This document shows positions 1 through 5,770 of a stretch of 5,833 nucleotides of DNA, piece by piece (positions within the stretch are counted from its first letter, which is position 1; the number at the start of each line of letters is the position of its first letter). Under the pieces are notes generated by a model, which saw only the letters and a program-made list of their open reading frames with translations, searched no databases and was not told where the DNA came from. This DNA comes from Nitrososphaerales archaeon TH5888 (GTDB taxonomy: Archaea; Thermoproteota; Nitrososphaeria; Nitrososphaerales; Nitrososphaeraceae): positions 1 to 5,833 of the forward strand of contig JAATVN010000107.1 of the NCBI GenBank assembly GCA_014523595.1. Direction: 5' to 3'. The translations under genes and the position numbers were made by a program.

Positions 1-2
1 AA

Positions 3-65
3 TGGATCGAACAGTACTCAAAAAGTGATTTAAAAAAATATCTGAATATCAATAATACAACCTAA
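3..65 (+). CDS. Possible C-terminal tail of a gene entering from the left
   Basis: Of the three forward frames at the left edge, the one starting at base 3 stays open longest. It gives 20 residues beginning WIEQYSKSDLKKYL and ends at TAA (63-65). The amphipathic, lysine-rich composition looks like a protein end, and the following gene starts only after a spacer of more than 130 bp. With so few codons, neither the family nor the reality of the gene can be shown. The other two forward frames close within 33 bases. Confidence 0.35.
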   Translation, partial: WIEQYSKSDLKKYLNINNTT

Positions 66-130
66 CTAATCATATGAATACTAATCTCAAACTTTTTATG
101 ATTTGCGATTTATCTGGTCTGCTAGGATTA

Positions 131-152
131 TACCACGATCACAATAGTGGTA
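131..152. promoter_or_regulatory. Inverted repeat, candidate operator or leader hairpin
   Basis: TACCAC (131-136) and GTGGTA (147-152) are perfect 6-bp inverted arms around a 10-bp spacer, so the half-site centres are 16 bp apart. The element lies 47-68 bp upstream of the TTG start of the membrane-anchored winged-helix gene. The left arm runs into the TATA-like GATTATA (126-132). A regulator bound here could therefore block the promoter. If transcription instead begins further upstream, near a TATA-like TTTTTATGA (93-101), the arms would form a hairpin in the mRNA leader. Operator function and autoregulation by the adjacent protein are inference. Confidence 0.35.
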
Positions 153-183
153 ATTCAAGAATCGATAAGTCTTTCTCTTATTT

Positions 184-188
184 GAGGT
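184..188 (+). promoter_or_regulatory. Shine-Dalgarno site deciding the TTG start at 199
   Basis: GAGGT complements the 3' end of archaeal 16S rRNA and ends 10 bases before the TTG at 199-201. This supports the unusual TTG start. It is the only clear ribosome-binding site I see in front of a gene in this window. The other genes appear to have very short leaders, or lack an obvious site. Confidence 0.6.
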
Positions 189-198
189 CGTTTTTATA

Positions 199-1608
199 TT
201 GAGATTGGTTGTGTTATTAACCGTTTTAATGGTATTTGTTTTCTTGTCTGGCAGTGTTTTTGATATAGGGTTTTCCCAGATTCAGTATCAAGTTAACTCT
301 GTATTTATTGGCATTTTGTCAAATGGGGACTCAATTGTACAATACGATCTACGTTTGAAAACTAATACTAATGAAATTACATTGCCATTAGTTGGCGGCA
401 ACATTAACGACATTTTGGTGAGAAACTACCTGTTGAAATATTTGGCATATACGTTCAATTCTGTAACTAATGAAATAAAGATTAATTCACAAAATGAATC
501 ACAGATAAGAATTACCTATCAAACGCCGGATCTTGTTAACAAACAGGAAAGAGAATGGAGCTTTCTTATAAATTCTGCTTTTCCATTTACAGTAAAATTA
601 CCCAATGATGCAGTAGTAACCAATTTAGGAGAACAGTCACCATCATTAATTAGAAAATTAGGAGGACAGAATTTATTATCATTCGATAAAGGGAGAGTTT
701 CTATAGATTATGTTATTGGTTATGCAGGAACACGAGAACAAGCAATAATATCTATAAATTCAGCAGAATTGGATCTGGCAAAAGCAGAAAGTGAACACAC
801 AGGAATAAATCTAGGCGATGTCAAGGACATTCTCCATAACGCAAAGACTGCATTAAATCAGAGTAATTTTATTGATGCAGAACGTCTTGCAAATAATGCC
901 AGCGATTTATCAGGAATAATCACAGAGTCATTTGAAATCTCCAAGGATACGATGAGTAACGCCACTCGTAAAATAGAGGACTTGCAAGGCATGAATGTTG
1001 ATACTTCACAGGCATCAGGATTTGTTTCAAAATCAAATATTGAATTTTCCCAGGGAAATTACCCTAAGGCTCTAGAGTATGCCACTCTAGCTTTAAATAG
1101 TCTAGAACCTCCAAGACAAGAACAATTATTTGTGAATTCAAGTTCTACTGTATATTTACTGTTAATTCCACTTGCAGTATCAGTTGGATTTTTCATGATG
1201 CGAAAGTACAGAAGAAAATTTAATCCACATAGACAATCATCTTCGATCAAAATAGATCCTTTGAAATCCGATACTTCAACCAATACGTTTAAAGAAAATA
1301 ATTTTATTGAAAAACAATCCCCTATCAAAGAACAAACAGGTAACGAATCCTCTACGGATAATTCAGATCTGCACAACTTGGTTACTGATATTATAAGACA
1401 AAAAGGAAATTTGAAACCGGAGGAGAAGGAAATACTATTTTATATCTCTGAAAAGGAGGGAGCAGCATTTGAAGGAGAAATCAGGAATAAATTCATACTG
1501 CCCAAAACGAGTTTGTGGAGACTATTAAAGAGACTTGAACGGGAAAACCTGATTGAAGTAACGAAGATAGGAGGACAGAATTTGATCAAACTCAGATTTC
1601 AAAAATAA
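199..1608 (+). CDS. Membrane-anchored winged-helix transcriptional regulator with extracytoplasmic sensor domain
   Basis: This 469-residue protein starts at TTG with GAGGT placed upstream. Residues 1-26 form a hydrophobic signal peptide. Residues 30-175 look beta-rich and should face outward. Residues about 187-302 are helical and contain two related segments: LAKAES..GINLGDVKDILHNAK..L and ATRKIEDLQGMNVDTSQASG, the latter followed by GNYPKALEYATLAL. These resemble the A-rich helical repeats of archaeal surface proteins. One transmembrane segment spans 318-334 and is followed by RKYRRK, which places the C-terminus in the cytoplasm. A polar linker leads to a winged helix at about 394-469, with a recognition helix near 435-448 (PKTSLWRLLKRLER) and a beta wing ending IGGQNLIKLRF. 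The architecture suggests a one-component regulator that senses an outside cue and acts on DNA at the membrane. Ligand and target genes cannot be read from the sequence. It converges on mpgP with a 30-bp gap, so the two are not co-transcribed. Confidence 0.8.
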   Translation: MRLVVLLTVLMVFVFLSGSVFDIGFSQIQYQVNSVFIGILSNGDSIVQYDLRLKTNTNEITLPLVGGNINDILVRNYLLKYLAYTFNSVTNEIKINSQNESQIRITYQTPDLVNKQEREWSFLINSAFPFTVKLPNDAVVTNLGEQSPSLIRKLGGQNLLSFDKGRVSIDYVIGYAGTREQAIISINSAELDLAKAESEHTGINLGDVKDILHNAKTALNQSNFIDAERLANNASDLSGIITESFEISKDTMSNATRKIEDLQGMNVDTSQASGFVSKSNIEFSQGNYPKALEYATLALNSLEPPRQEQLFVNSSSTVYLLLIPLAVSVGFFMMRKYRRKFNPHRQSSSIKIDPLKSDTSTNTFKENNFIEKQSPIKEQTGNESSTDNSDLHNLVTDIIRQKGNLKPEEKEILFYISEKEGAAFEGEIRNKFILPKTSLWRLLKRLERENLIEVTKIGGQNLIKLRFQK

Positions 1609-1611
1609 AGT
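1602..1611 (-). terminator. T-rich tract, possible mpgP terminator
   Basis: Read on the minus strand, the sequence 28-37 bases after the mpgP stop is ACTTTATTTTT, a short T-rich run of the kind at which archaeal RNA polymerase terminates without a hairpin. It lies inside the 3' end of the convergent regulator gene, so the two transcripts would overlap slightly. No strong alternative is seen. Confidence 0.25.
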
Positions 1612-1638
1612 TCTGCCAAACGATTCTGATAGCATGAG

Positions 1639-2445
1639 TTAATATTTAAGTACAAGGTCAAGTGCAATTTCCCAACCCGTTGGACCTATACCATTTATCT
1701 TCTGTAAGTCATTCATTTGTAAACTTTCCCAACTACGATTGGGTTTCTGAACTAACATCGGAAAGTCCATTAAAGTTAGCATGGATTCATCGTTTTTACT
1801 GTCTCCAATACCAAAGAAAATAACATTATTCGAATATTCTTTACGAAAAATATCAATTAGTACTTTGACAGCTGTTCCCTTATCATTGCCTAGAGTAATA
1901 TCAAAATATTGACCCCCAGGTATTATTTTTAACCCTTCTTTTTCAACGATACTTGCGAATTTGGGGAAATTTTTATTATCTATTTGAACTATCGTTTCAC
2001 TATATTTCCTTTTCATCATTCTGCTAGCGTAGTCTCGAGGTAGTTTGGTAATCTTTGAAAGTTCGGATATCGACAGGTCGGATACTCCTTTGAAATCTAT
2101 ATCATGTTTATTTTTAATTTTTTTCAGAATAGAATTGATTCTCTGTGCAGTGCCGCCAGTTTCGATAATGTAATTTTTTTGAAAAATCTTCGAACTAGTA
2201 ATCTTACTTTTCTTAAAATAATCCATAGGAACTATTGTCGCTCCTCCATTTTCTACGATATATGGTTCATGCAAGTCCATATTAGATTTGATTTTATTTT
2301 GTTCCGGTTCTGTTTTTGAAGAACATAAAATCAAATGAGCACCACTTTCTAAAGTTTTTTCTACCAATTTTTTCATTTTCTTAATATCGGGAAGATGAGA
2401 ATCTAGTAATGTCCCGTCAATGTCGGTAAAGATAACCTTCTCCAT
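1639..2445 (-). CDS. mpgP: Mannosyl-3-phosphoglycerate phosphatase (HAD superfamily, type IIB cap)
   Basis: The enzyme removes phosphate from mannosyl-3-phosphoglycerate to give mannosylglycerate, a compatible solute that protects against salt, heat or desiccation; it acts in the cytosol. All four HAD motifs are visible in the 268 residues: the nucleophile loop DIDGT with D8 and D10; motif II in SSKT (42-45), with the SKT typical of this family; the family signature ENGG (65-68); Lys189 in NDKGTAV as motif III; and GDSKND (214-219) as the metal-binding motif IV. The segment between about 80 and 180 is the C2-type cap that selects the substrate, and includes the GGQYFDIT strand. Length fits the family. 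The ATG start lies 7-8 bases after the transcription start predicted from the TATA box at 2474-2483, and there is no Shine-Dalgarno site. The partner synthase (mpgS) is not in the window. The broader alternative, sucrose- or glucosyl-phosphoglycerate phosphatase, is less likely given ENGG and SKT. Confidence 0.88.
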   Translation of the reverse strand: MEKVIFTDIDGTLLDSHLPDIKKMKKLVEKTLESGAHLILCSSKTEPEQNKIKSNMDLHEPYIVENGGATIVPMDYFKKSKITSSKIFQKNYIIETGGTAQRINSILKKIKNKHDIDFKGVSDLSISELSKITKLPRDYASRMMKRKYSETIVQIDNKNFPKFASIVEKEGLKIIPGGQYFDITLGNDKGTAVKVLIDIFRKEYSNNVIFFGIGDSKNDESMLTLMDFPMLVQKPNRSWESLQMNDLQKINGIGPTGWEIALDLVLKY

Positions 2446-2473
2446 AGTACATATTACGCTTGTTAAGTCCTTC

Positions 2474-2483
2474 TTTATAAATA
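2474..2483 (-). promoter_or_regulatory. TATA box of mpgP
   Basis: The minus strand reads TATTTATAAA, a strong archaeal TATA box centred about 33 bp before the mpgP ATG. Transcription should begin near 2451-2453, giving a leader of only 6-8 nucleotides. The absence of a Shine-Dalgarno site in front of mpgP fits this near-leaderless arrangement. Confidence 0.6.
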
Positions 2484-2500
2484 GAAGTAAATCAAATTAG

Positions 2501-2515
2501 TAGGAATTATTCCTA
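2501..2515. promoter_or_regulatory. Perfect 15-bp palindrome upstream of the mpgP promoter
   Basis: TAGGAAT-T-ATTCCTA is a perfect 7-1-7 palindrome centred about 30 bp upstream of the mpgP TATA box. That is where an archaeal activator would sit. It abuts a second AT-only inverted repeat (AAAATAT-CA-ATATTTT, 2515-2530), which could arise by chance in such AT-rich DNA. Regulation of mannosylglycerate synthesis by stress would make a control site here plausible, but the binding protein is unknown. Confidence 0.35.
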
Positions 2516-2635
2516 AAATATCAATATTTTTGGATTAAAGTCAACAGTACTTCAACAACTACACTAGTGAATAGAACTGAAAAATGTCCCATTTATTTAT
2601 AAAATTCTACGACCTTAATTCTTAAATATTCTCAC

Positions 2636-3265
2636 TCAGAAAGTTGTAGAAGCATCATTGATTTCGCGCCATTTCATTATCCTATAGATAACAAAAAGTG
2701 TAAGAATCAAAAATGCAAATATCAAGTCTCTATAGAATGCAAAGGCCCCAAAAGATTGAAAGCCGGTTGCATATGTCTCAGCAATATAGGATAATGAAAT
2801 TATGACAGAAACAAAAAGAAAGTTCCTAGACAAATTCCTATACTTGAGCAAATTTTCATTTTGGTAGTTACTAACTCTATACATATCTTTTAGAGTCAAA
2901 AGGAGAAAAATCAGTGGCGTGATGAATAAATAAACATCAGGAATCAAATAACCAGCGTTTTCAGTACTTCCTGCAATTATGATATAATAGAACAGAAACA
3001 GTATGCCCAGCTCAATTACAAATCCTCCCAATCCAGACTTCTTTATGTCCTGAGATTTTTGCATATGGAAATAATATTCAATCCAACCTGTTATTATGAT
3101 AAAGTATCCATAAAAGAGAATCGTCGCATTTATGAGGTTCGCCGGTATCGAATAAAACGGAATAAAAACGGTCTTTGATGCATCAATACTTAATGCAATT
3201 ACGATTGCATAAATTATGGTGATACCCAGTTTGAAGAATTCTGGATTATCTAGACTTTTTTCCAA
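2636..3265 (-). CDS. Six-helix integral membrane protein of unknown function
   Basis: I do not recognise this 209-residue protein. Hydrophobic segments at about 13-27, 40-62, 80-98, 107-126, 149-165 and 178-196 predict six membrane helices. Short polar loops join them, and a positively charged loop (about 126-147) and tail (RIMKWREIN) probably face the cytoplasm. Charged residues lie in or next to the helices (E63, E85, E163, and R179-D180), which could mean a transport, channel or sensing role, but no signature is visible. The start is TTG: the frame upstream of it reaches a TAA with no ATG or GTG between, and the next Met is residue 68, which would remove two helices. A TATA-like box sits 27-35 bp before the TTG. 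It is separated from mpgP by 190 bp, so a shared transcript is uncertain. Confidence 0.75.
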   Translation of the reverse strand: MEKSLDNPEFFKLGITIIYAIVIALSIDASKTVFIPFYSIPANLINATILFYGYFIIITGWIEYYFHMQKSQDIKKSGLGGFVIELGILFLFYYIIIAGSTENAGYLIPDVYLFITPLIFLLLTLKDMYRVSNYQNENLLKYRNLSRNFLFVSVIISLSYIAETYATGFQSFGAFAFYRDLIFAFLILTLFVIYRIMKWREINDASTTF

Positions 3266-3291
3266 ATTAGAAAATGAATTTGTGCATACTG

Positions 3292-3300
3292 TTAATTAAA
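3292..3300 (-). promoter_or_regulatory. TATA-like box of the six-helix membrane protein gene
   Basis: The minus strand reads TTTAATTAA, centred about 31 bp before the TTG start at 3265. This predicts a leader of about 5 nucleotides and, like mpgP, no Shine-Dalgarno site. A 10-bp palindrome TTTCATGAAA (3302-3311) lies immediately upstream, where transcription factor B would contact DNA; its meaning is unclear. Confidence 0.4.
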
Positions 3301-3386
3301 TTTTCATGAAAGCGAGACTAGATAATATCATCAAGCATACTGCTGCAGGTTACTCAAATCAATCACCATTCAATAGGGATCTTTGG

Positions 3387-3695
3387 TTATCCATTATTAA
3401 TTGACATTAAATGATCTGATTTCGAAATTTTATTCAAAACATATCTACTTATTTCCATTCCATTTTCATAATTAATAGTCTTACCGGTGTGAAGGTAGCA
3501 AGTAATAATGTACTTTTCTAAGATTATGCACCAAACAGCTCCTAAAATAAAGTCTTTCCTATTAACAATTCCAATATCTTTGCCCAGCTCTTTATTTTGA
3601 TCCTTGAACATATTTTCTATCATCGGTAGACATGAGATTACATTGTTTATTATTTTGTCCAATAGTAATTTAGTGAATTCATCCAAATCTGCCAT
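3387..3695 (-). CDS. Small hypothetical protein, mostly helical
   Basis: This 102-residue protein matches no family I recognise. It begins MADLDEFTKLLLDKII and appears helical throughout. It has an amphipathic N-terminal helix (about 4-30), a charged loop with KDQNKELGKD, a hydrophobic helix from about 48 to 68 (DFILGAVWCIILEKYIITC), and a polar C-terminus. The hydrophobic stretch contains a central E60-K61, so it is more likely a buried packing helix than a true membrane segment. Cysteines are at 22, 56 and 66, too spread for a standard metal-binding motif. The reading frame is clean, with an ATG start and TAA stop. A weak TATA-like TCTTAAAAT (3719-3727) lies at the right distance upstream. 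It is divergent from cobJ and 121 bp from the membrane protein gene downstream. Confidence 0.6.
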   Translation of the reverse strand: MADLDEFTKLLLDKIINNVISCLPMIENMFKDQNKELGKDIGIVNRKDFILGAVWCIILEKYIITCYLHTGKTINYENGMEISRYVLNKISKSDHLMSINNG

Positions 3696-3718
3696 ATTAT
3701 GACAATAATTTTGATTCC

Positions 3719-3727
3719 ATTTTAAGA
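3719..3727 (-). promoter_or_regulatory. Weak TATA-like box of the small hypothetical gene
   Basis: The minus strand reads TCTTAAAAT, centred about 28 bp before the ATG at 3695. That is the spacing expected for a leaderless archaeal transcript. The match to a TATA box is only moderate, and there is no Shine-Dalgarno site before the ATG. Confidence 0.3.
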
Positions 3728-3791
3728 TTTTCTATGTAAGCTGATAAATGATCTGCAGAGAAATATGGAAGATCTATCAAAATTAGAAATA

Positions 3792-3802
3792 ATATTATAT
3801 TA
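3792..3802 (+). promoter_or_regulatory. TATA box of cobJ, pointing to a start at 3825
   Basis: ATATTATATTA is a strong TATA-like box centred 27-28 bp before the ATG at 3825, the spacing of a leaderless archaeal mRNA. It falls inside the longer reading frame that would begin at the ATG at 3765, so it argues that the first 20 codons of that frame are promoter rather than protein. Confidence 0.5.
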
Positions 3803-3824
3803 TTCTACAGTCTGTAATGTAGAT

Positions 3825-4625
3825 ATGCAAAATACTGGGGGAAGATTGTATGTGGTAGGCGTTGGTCCAGGACATCATGATCATATGACCTTCAGGGCAA
3901 AACAAGTTATAGAAGAGAGCGAAATAATCGTAGGATATGAAACCTATGTTTCACTAATAGAAGATCTAATTCAGGGTAAAGAAGTTTATCGATATCCCAT
4001 GACTCAAGAAGTTGATAGAGCCAATCAAGCTATTGAATTTGCTGAAAAGGGAAGAATAGTCTCATTGGTTTAATCAGGAGACCCTGGAATTTATGGGATG
4101 ATAGGTCTAATATATGAAATTCTTGCTGACAAGAAGTGGAAACATAACGACGGAATTCATGTTGAATGTGTTCCAGGTGTATCTTCTTTAAACTCTTGTT
4201 CCGCATTAGTTGGTTCTCCTTTGATGACTGATTTTGCAGTAGTAAGCATGAGTGATCTACTTGTGCCCTGGGAAATTATTGTCAAAAGAGTTGAGGCTGC
4301 TGCATTAGGGGATTATGTAACTGTAATCTATAACCCTGCTAGCAAAAAGAGGATTCATCAGCTTAGGGATACGAGAGACATTTTTCTCAAATATCGAAAA
4401 CCAGAAACACCTGTTGCGATTGTCAAGGGTGCATTCCGCGAGAGTCAGAAAATAGTGGTTACCACATTAGTGAACTTGCTAGATTACAATGATATGCTAG
4501 GGATGATTACAACTGTAATTGTAGGCAACTCGTCAACTTTTAATTACAATGGACTCATGATAAATCCGAGAGGATACAAATCCAAATATGAGCTTGTACC
4601 AGAGACGACAAAAACAGTAAATTGA
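3825..4625 (+). pseudogene. cobJ: Precorrin-3B / cobalt-factor III C17-methyltransferase, interrupted by an in-frame TAA
   Basis: CobJ (CbiH in the anaerobic pathway) transfers a methyl group from S-adenosylmethionine to C17 of the corrin precursor and drives ring contraction in cobalamin synthesis. Numbering from the ATG at 3825, family motifs run in order: VVGVGPG (10-16) followed by MT; GYETYVSLI; YPMTQEVDRA; SGDPGIYG (84-91); VPGVSS (116-121); PLMTDF and SDLLVPW (132-149); YNPASKKR (169-176); and C-terminal NPRGY (247-251). The 266 codons fit the family. Codon 83 (4071-4073) is TAA where the family has the first Ser of SSGDPG, and the same frame continues undamaged to TGA at 4623. If the stop is real, the product would be a fragment of about 82 residues. 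A restart at the ATG at 4098 would lack the SAM-binding SGDPG. The change is one base from TCA (C to A), so a young pseudogene, an error, or readthrough all remain possible. The frame can be extended to an ATG at 3765, but the promoter position favours 3825. It ends 2 bp from the convergent dehydrogenase gene. Confidence 0.85.
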
Positions 4626-4627
4626 AC

Positions 4628-5686
4628 TTAAAAGGAATTTATTACTGACCTTAATCCGTTGCAAGCCTCAGTTAGATTAAATGCTTTGTCAATTTCATAT
4701 AATGAAAATCTATGAGTAATCAGCCTCTTTAAATCAATCTTTTGTTCATGCACCAAATCCATGGCCTTTTTCATTATCTTGGGAGTAGAACTAAAGCTTC
4801 CACTTAAAGCTATTTGATTATAATGTAGTAAGTTTGGATCAATTCGCAGAATTTTATTCTTGGATACACCTGCGAATAAACTAACAATTGAATTTTTTCC
4901 TGCTACTTTTAGGGCCAGGTCTATTGCTTCAGGATTGCTAGTCGCCACAATAACCAATTTCCCCCCTTTTCCGTATGAATAGTCCCATATTGTTTTTATT
5001 GATTCCTCCGGATCATTATTCAAAAGTGCAACATCTGCACCAATTGATTTTGCCTCTTTTAATCTTGATGGAATTTTGCCAACAACAATAGTTTTTGCAC
5101 CATACAGTTTTGATATTTGCAGGTGGATTAATCCAATCGGGCCATCTCCAATAATTATGACAAATTCATCATTAATTGGAATATTGAAATTCAGGTGTGC
5201 GTTCAGACAGCAAGATAAAGGTTCTATAAGTGATGCCTCATCATCACGGATGTTATTTGTAATGGGAATGATACCATTAATTAGTATATTATTTTGAGGA
5301 ATATTTATGTAGTCAGCAAATCCACCGTTAATACTTGATCCAATTTCGTTAAGGTTATTACAAGAATTAAAATAGCCTGCGCTGCAGTGATGACAATTTA
5401 AACATGGTATTAGTGGAGAAACAATAACTCTACTATCCTCAGGTATTATCTGATTATTTGGTAAATTTAGTTTATTCAAGGTCCTTGCACATATCTCATG
5501 TCCTAAAACAATTGGAGGTCGAACTTTTTTATGACCTTCTTTAAACACTCGAACGTCATATCCGCAAACTGCACATGACAGAGTCTTTAGTAATACATTA
5601 CTATCTTTACTAGATATAGGCAAATCCTTAATTTCAAAATTCTTAGGTCCACTAAAAACTGCTGAGTGATTTTTTTTTGGTAACAT
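4628..5686 (-). CDS. Zinc-dependent medium-chain dehydrogenase (sorbitol/threonine dehydrogenase-like)
   Basis: This 352-residue cytosolic oxidoreductase belongs to the zinc-containing medium-chain alcohol dehydrogenase family. Catalytic zinc ligands are visible as C41, H63-E64 (GHE) and E155 (EPLSC). The structural zinc lobe has all four cysteines (95, 98, 101, 109). The Rossmann nucleotide site is GDGPIG (180-185), followed by a strand ending IVVGKIPSRL. The acidic residue that usually binds NAD at the end of that strand is absent and a Gly-Lys with a nearby Ser-Arg stands there, which hints at NADP use. Tyr43 replaces the Thr/Ser of the usual CG(T/S)D proton-relay motif. The EPL glutamate resembles polyol and threonine dehydrogenases rather than simple alcohol dehydrogenases, but the substrate cannot be named. 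The ATG start gives the normal family length. No operon partner is visible; it converges on cobJ with a 2-bp gap. Confidence 0.85.
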   Translation of the reverse strand: MLPKKNHSAVFSGPKNFEIKDLPISSKDSNVLLKTLSCAVCGYDVRVFKEGHKKVRPPIVLGHEICARTLNKLNLPNNQIIPEDSRVIVSPLIPCLNCHHCSAGYFNSCNNLNEIGSSINGGFADYINIPQNNILINGIIPITNNIRDDEASLIEPLSCCLNAHLNFNIPINDEFVIIIGDGPIGLIHLQISKLYGAKTIVVGKIPSRLKEAKSIGADVALLNNDPEESIKTIWDYSYGKGGKLVIVATSNPEAIDLALKVAGKNSIVSLFAGVSKNKILRIDPNLLHYNQIALSGSFSSTPKIMKKAMDLVHEQKIDLKRLITHRFSLYEIDKAFNLTEACNGLRSVINSF

Positions 5687-5698
5687 TATTTTTCAATT

Positions 5699-5744
5699 CA
5701 TTGGTTTGATTAATTCTGATCCATTGGTTTGATTAGTTCTGGAA
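5699..5744. repeat. Two-copy tandem repeat, 23-bp period, upstream of the dehydrogenase
   Basis: The 20-base unit CATTGGTTTGATTARTTCTG occurs at 5699-5718 and 5722-5741, matching at 19 of 20 positions (A/G at unit position 15), with 3 unlike bases between. The copies lie 13-58 bp before the dehydrogenase ATG on its coding strand side. With the TATA box at 5758-5770, one copy would overlap the transcription start and the other the leader. This suits two operator sites roughly two helical turns apart, but a simple duplication without function is also possible. Confidence 0.55.
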
Positions 5745-5757
5745 TTTAGCAATATTG

Positions 5758-5770
5758 TTTTTAAATAAAA
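5758..5770 (-). promoter_or_regulatory. Candidate TATA box of the dehydrogenase gene
   Basis: The minus strand reads TTTTATTTAAAAA, the best TATA-like sequence upstream of the dehydrogenase. It predicts transcription from about 5738 and a leader near 50 nucleotides that includes most of the tandem repeat. A weaker alternative is the AATTAATC inside the proximal repeat copy (5709-5716), which would give a leaderless mRNA. The AT-rich run is nearly symmetric, so it could also serve a rightward gene beyond the window. Confidence 0.35.

Noticed and set aside
165..181. ATAAG / CTTAT short hairpin before the Shine-Dalgarno site
   Set aside because: A 5-bp AT-rich stem with a 7-base loop is weak and expected by chance in this DNA.
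1059..1376. 105-residue minus-strand open frame inside the regulator gene
   Set aside because: It lies wholly antisense to a well-supported gene with clear domains, and its translation shows no domain-like pattern.
2104..2319. 71-residue plus-strand open frame inside mpgP
   Set aside because: It is a Phe/Ile-rich antisense shadow of the phosphatase gene, with no promoter or ribosome-binding site.
4071..4073. TAA as a recoded amino acid (selenocysteine or pyrrolysine type)
   Set aside because: Those use TGA and TAG. TAA ends at least four other genes here, and no recoding structure is evident.
4455..4465. GTGGT-T-ACCAC palindrome, resembling the arms before the regulator gene
   Set aside because: It lies within conserved cobJ coding sequence, where the codons explain it, and the spacing differs from the upstream element.
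4098..4625. Separate gene starting at ATG 4098
   Set aside because: It is the 3' part of cobJ in the same frame. A product starting here would lack the SGDPG motif, and the GGAG at 4077-4080 is 17 bases away and simply encodes that motif.
5076..5297. 73-residue plus-strand open frame inside the dehydrogenase
   Set aside because: It is antisense to the conserved Rossmann region, and its openness follows from the codon use of the real gene.
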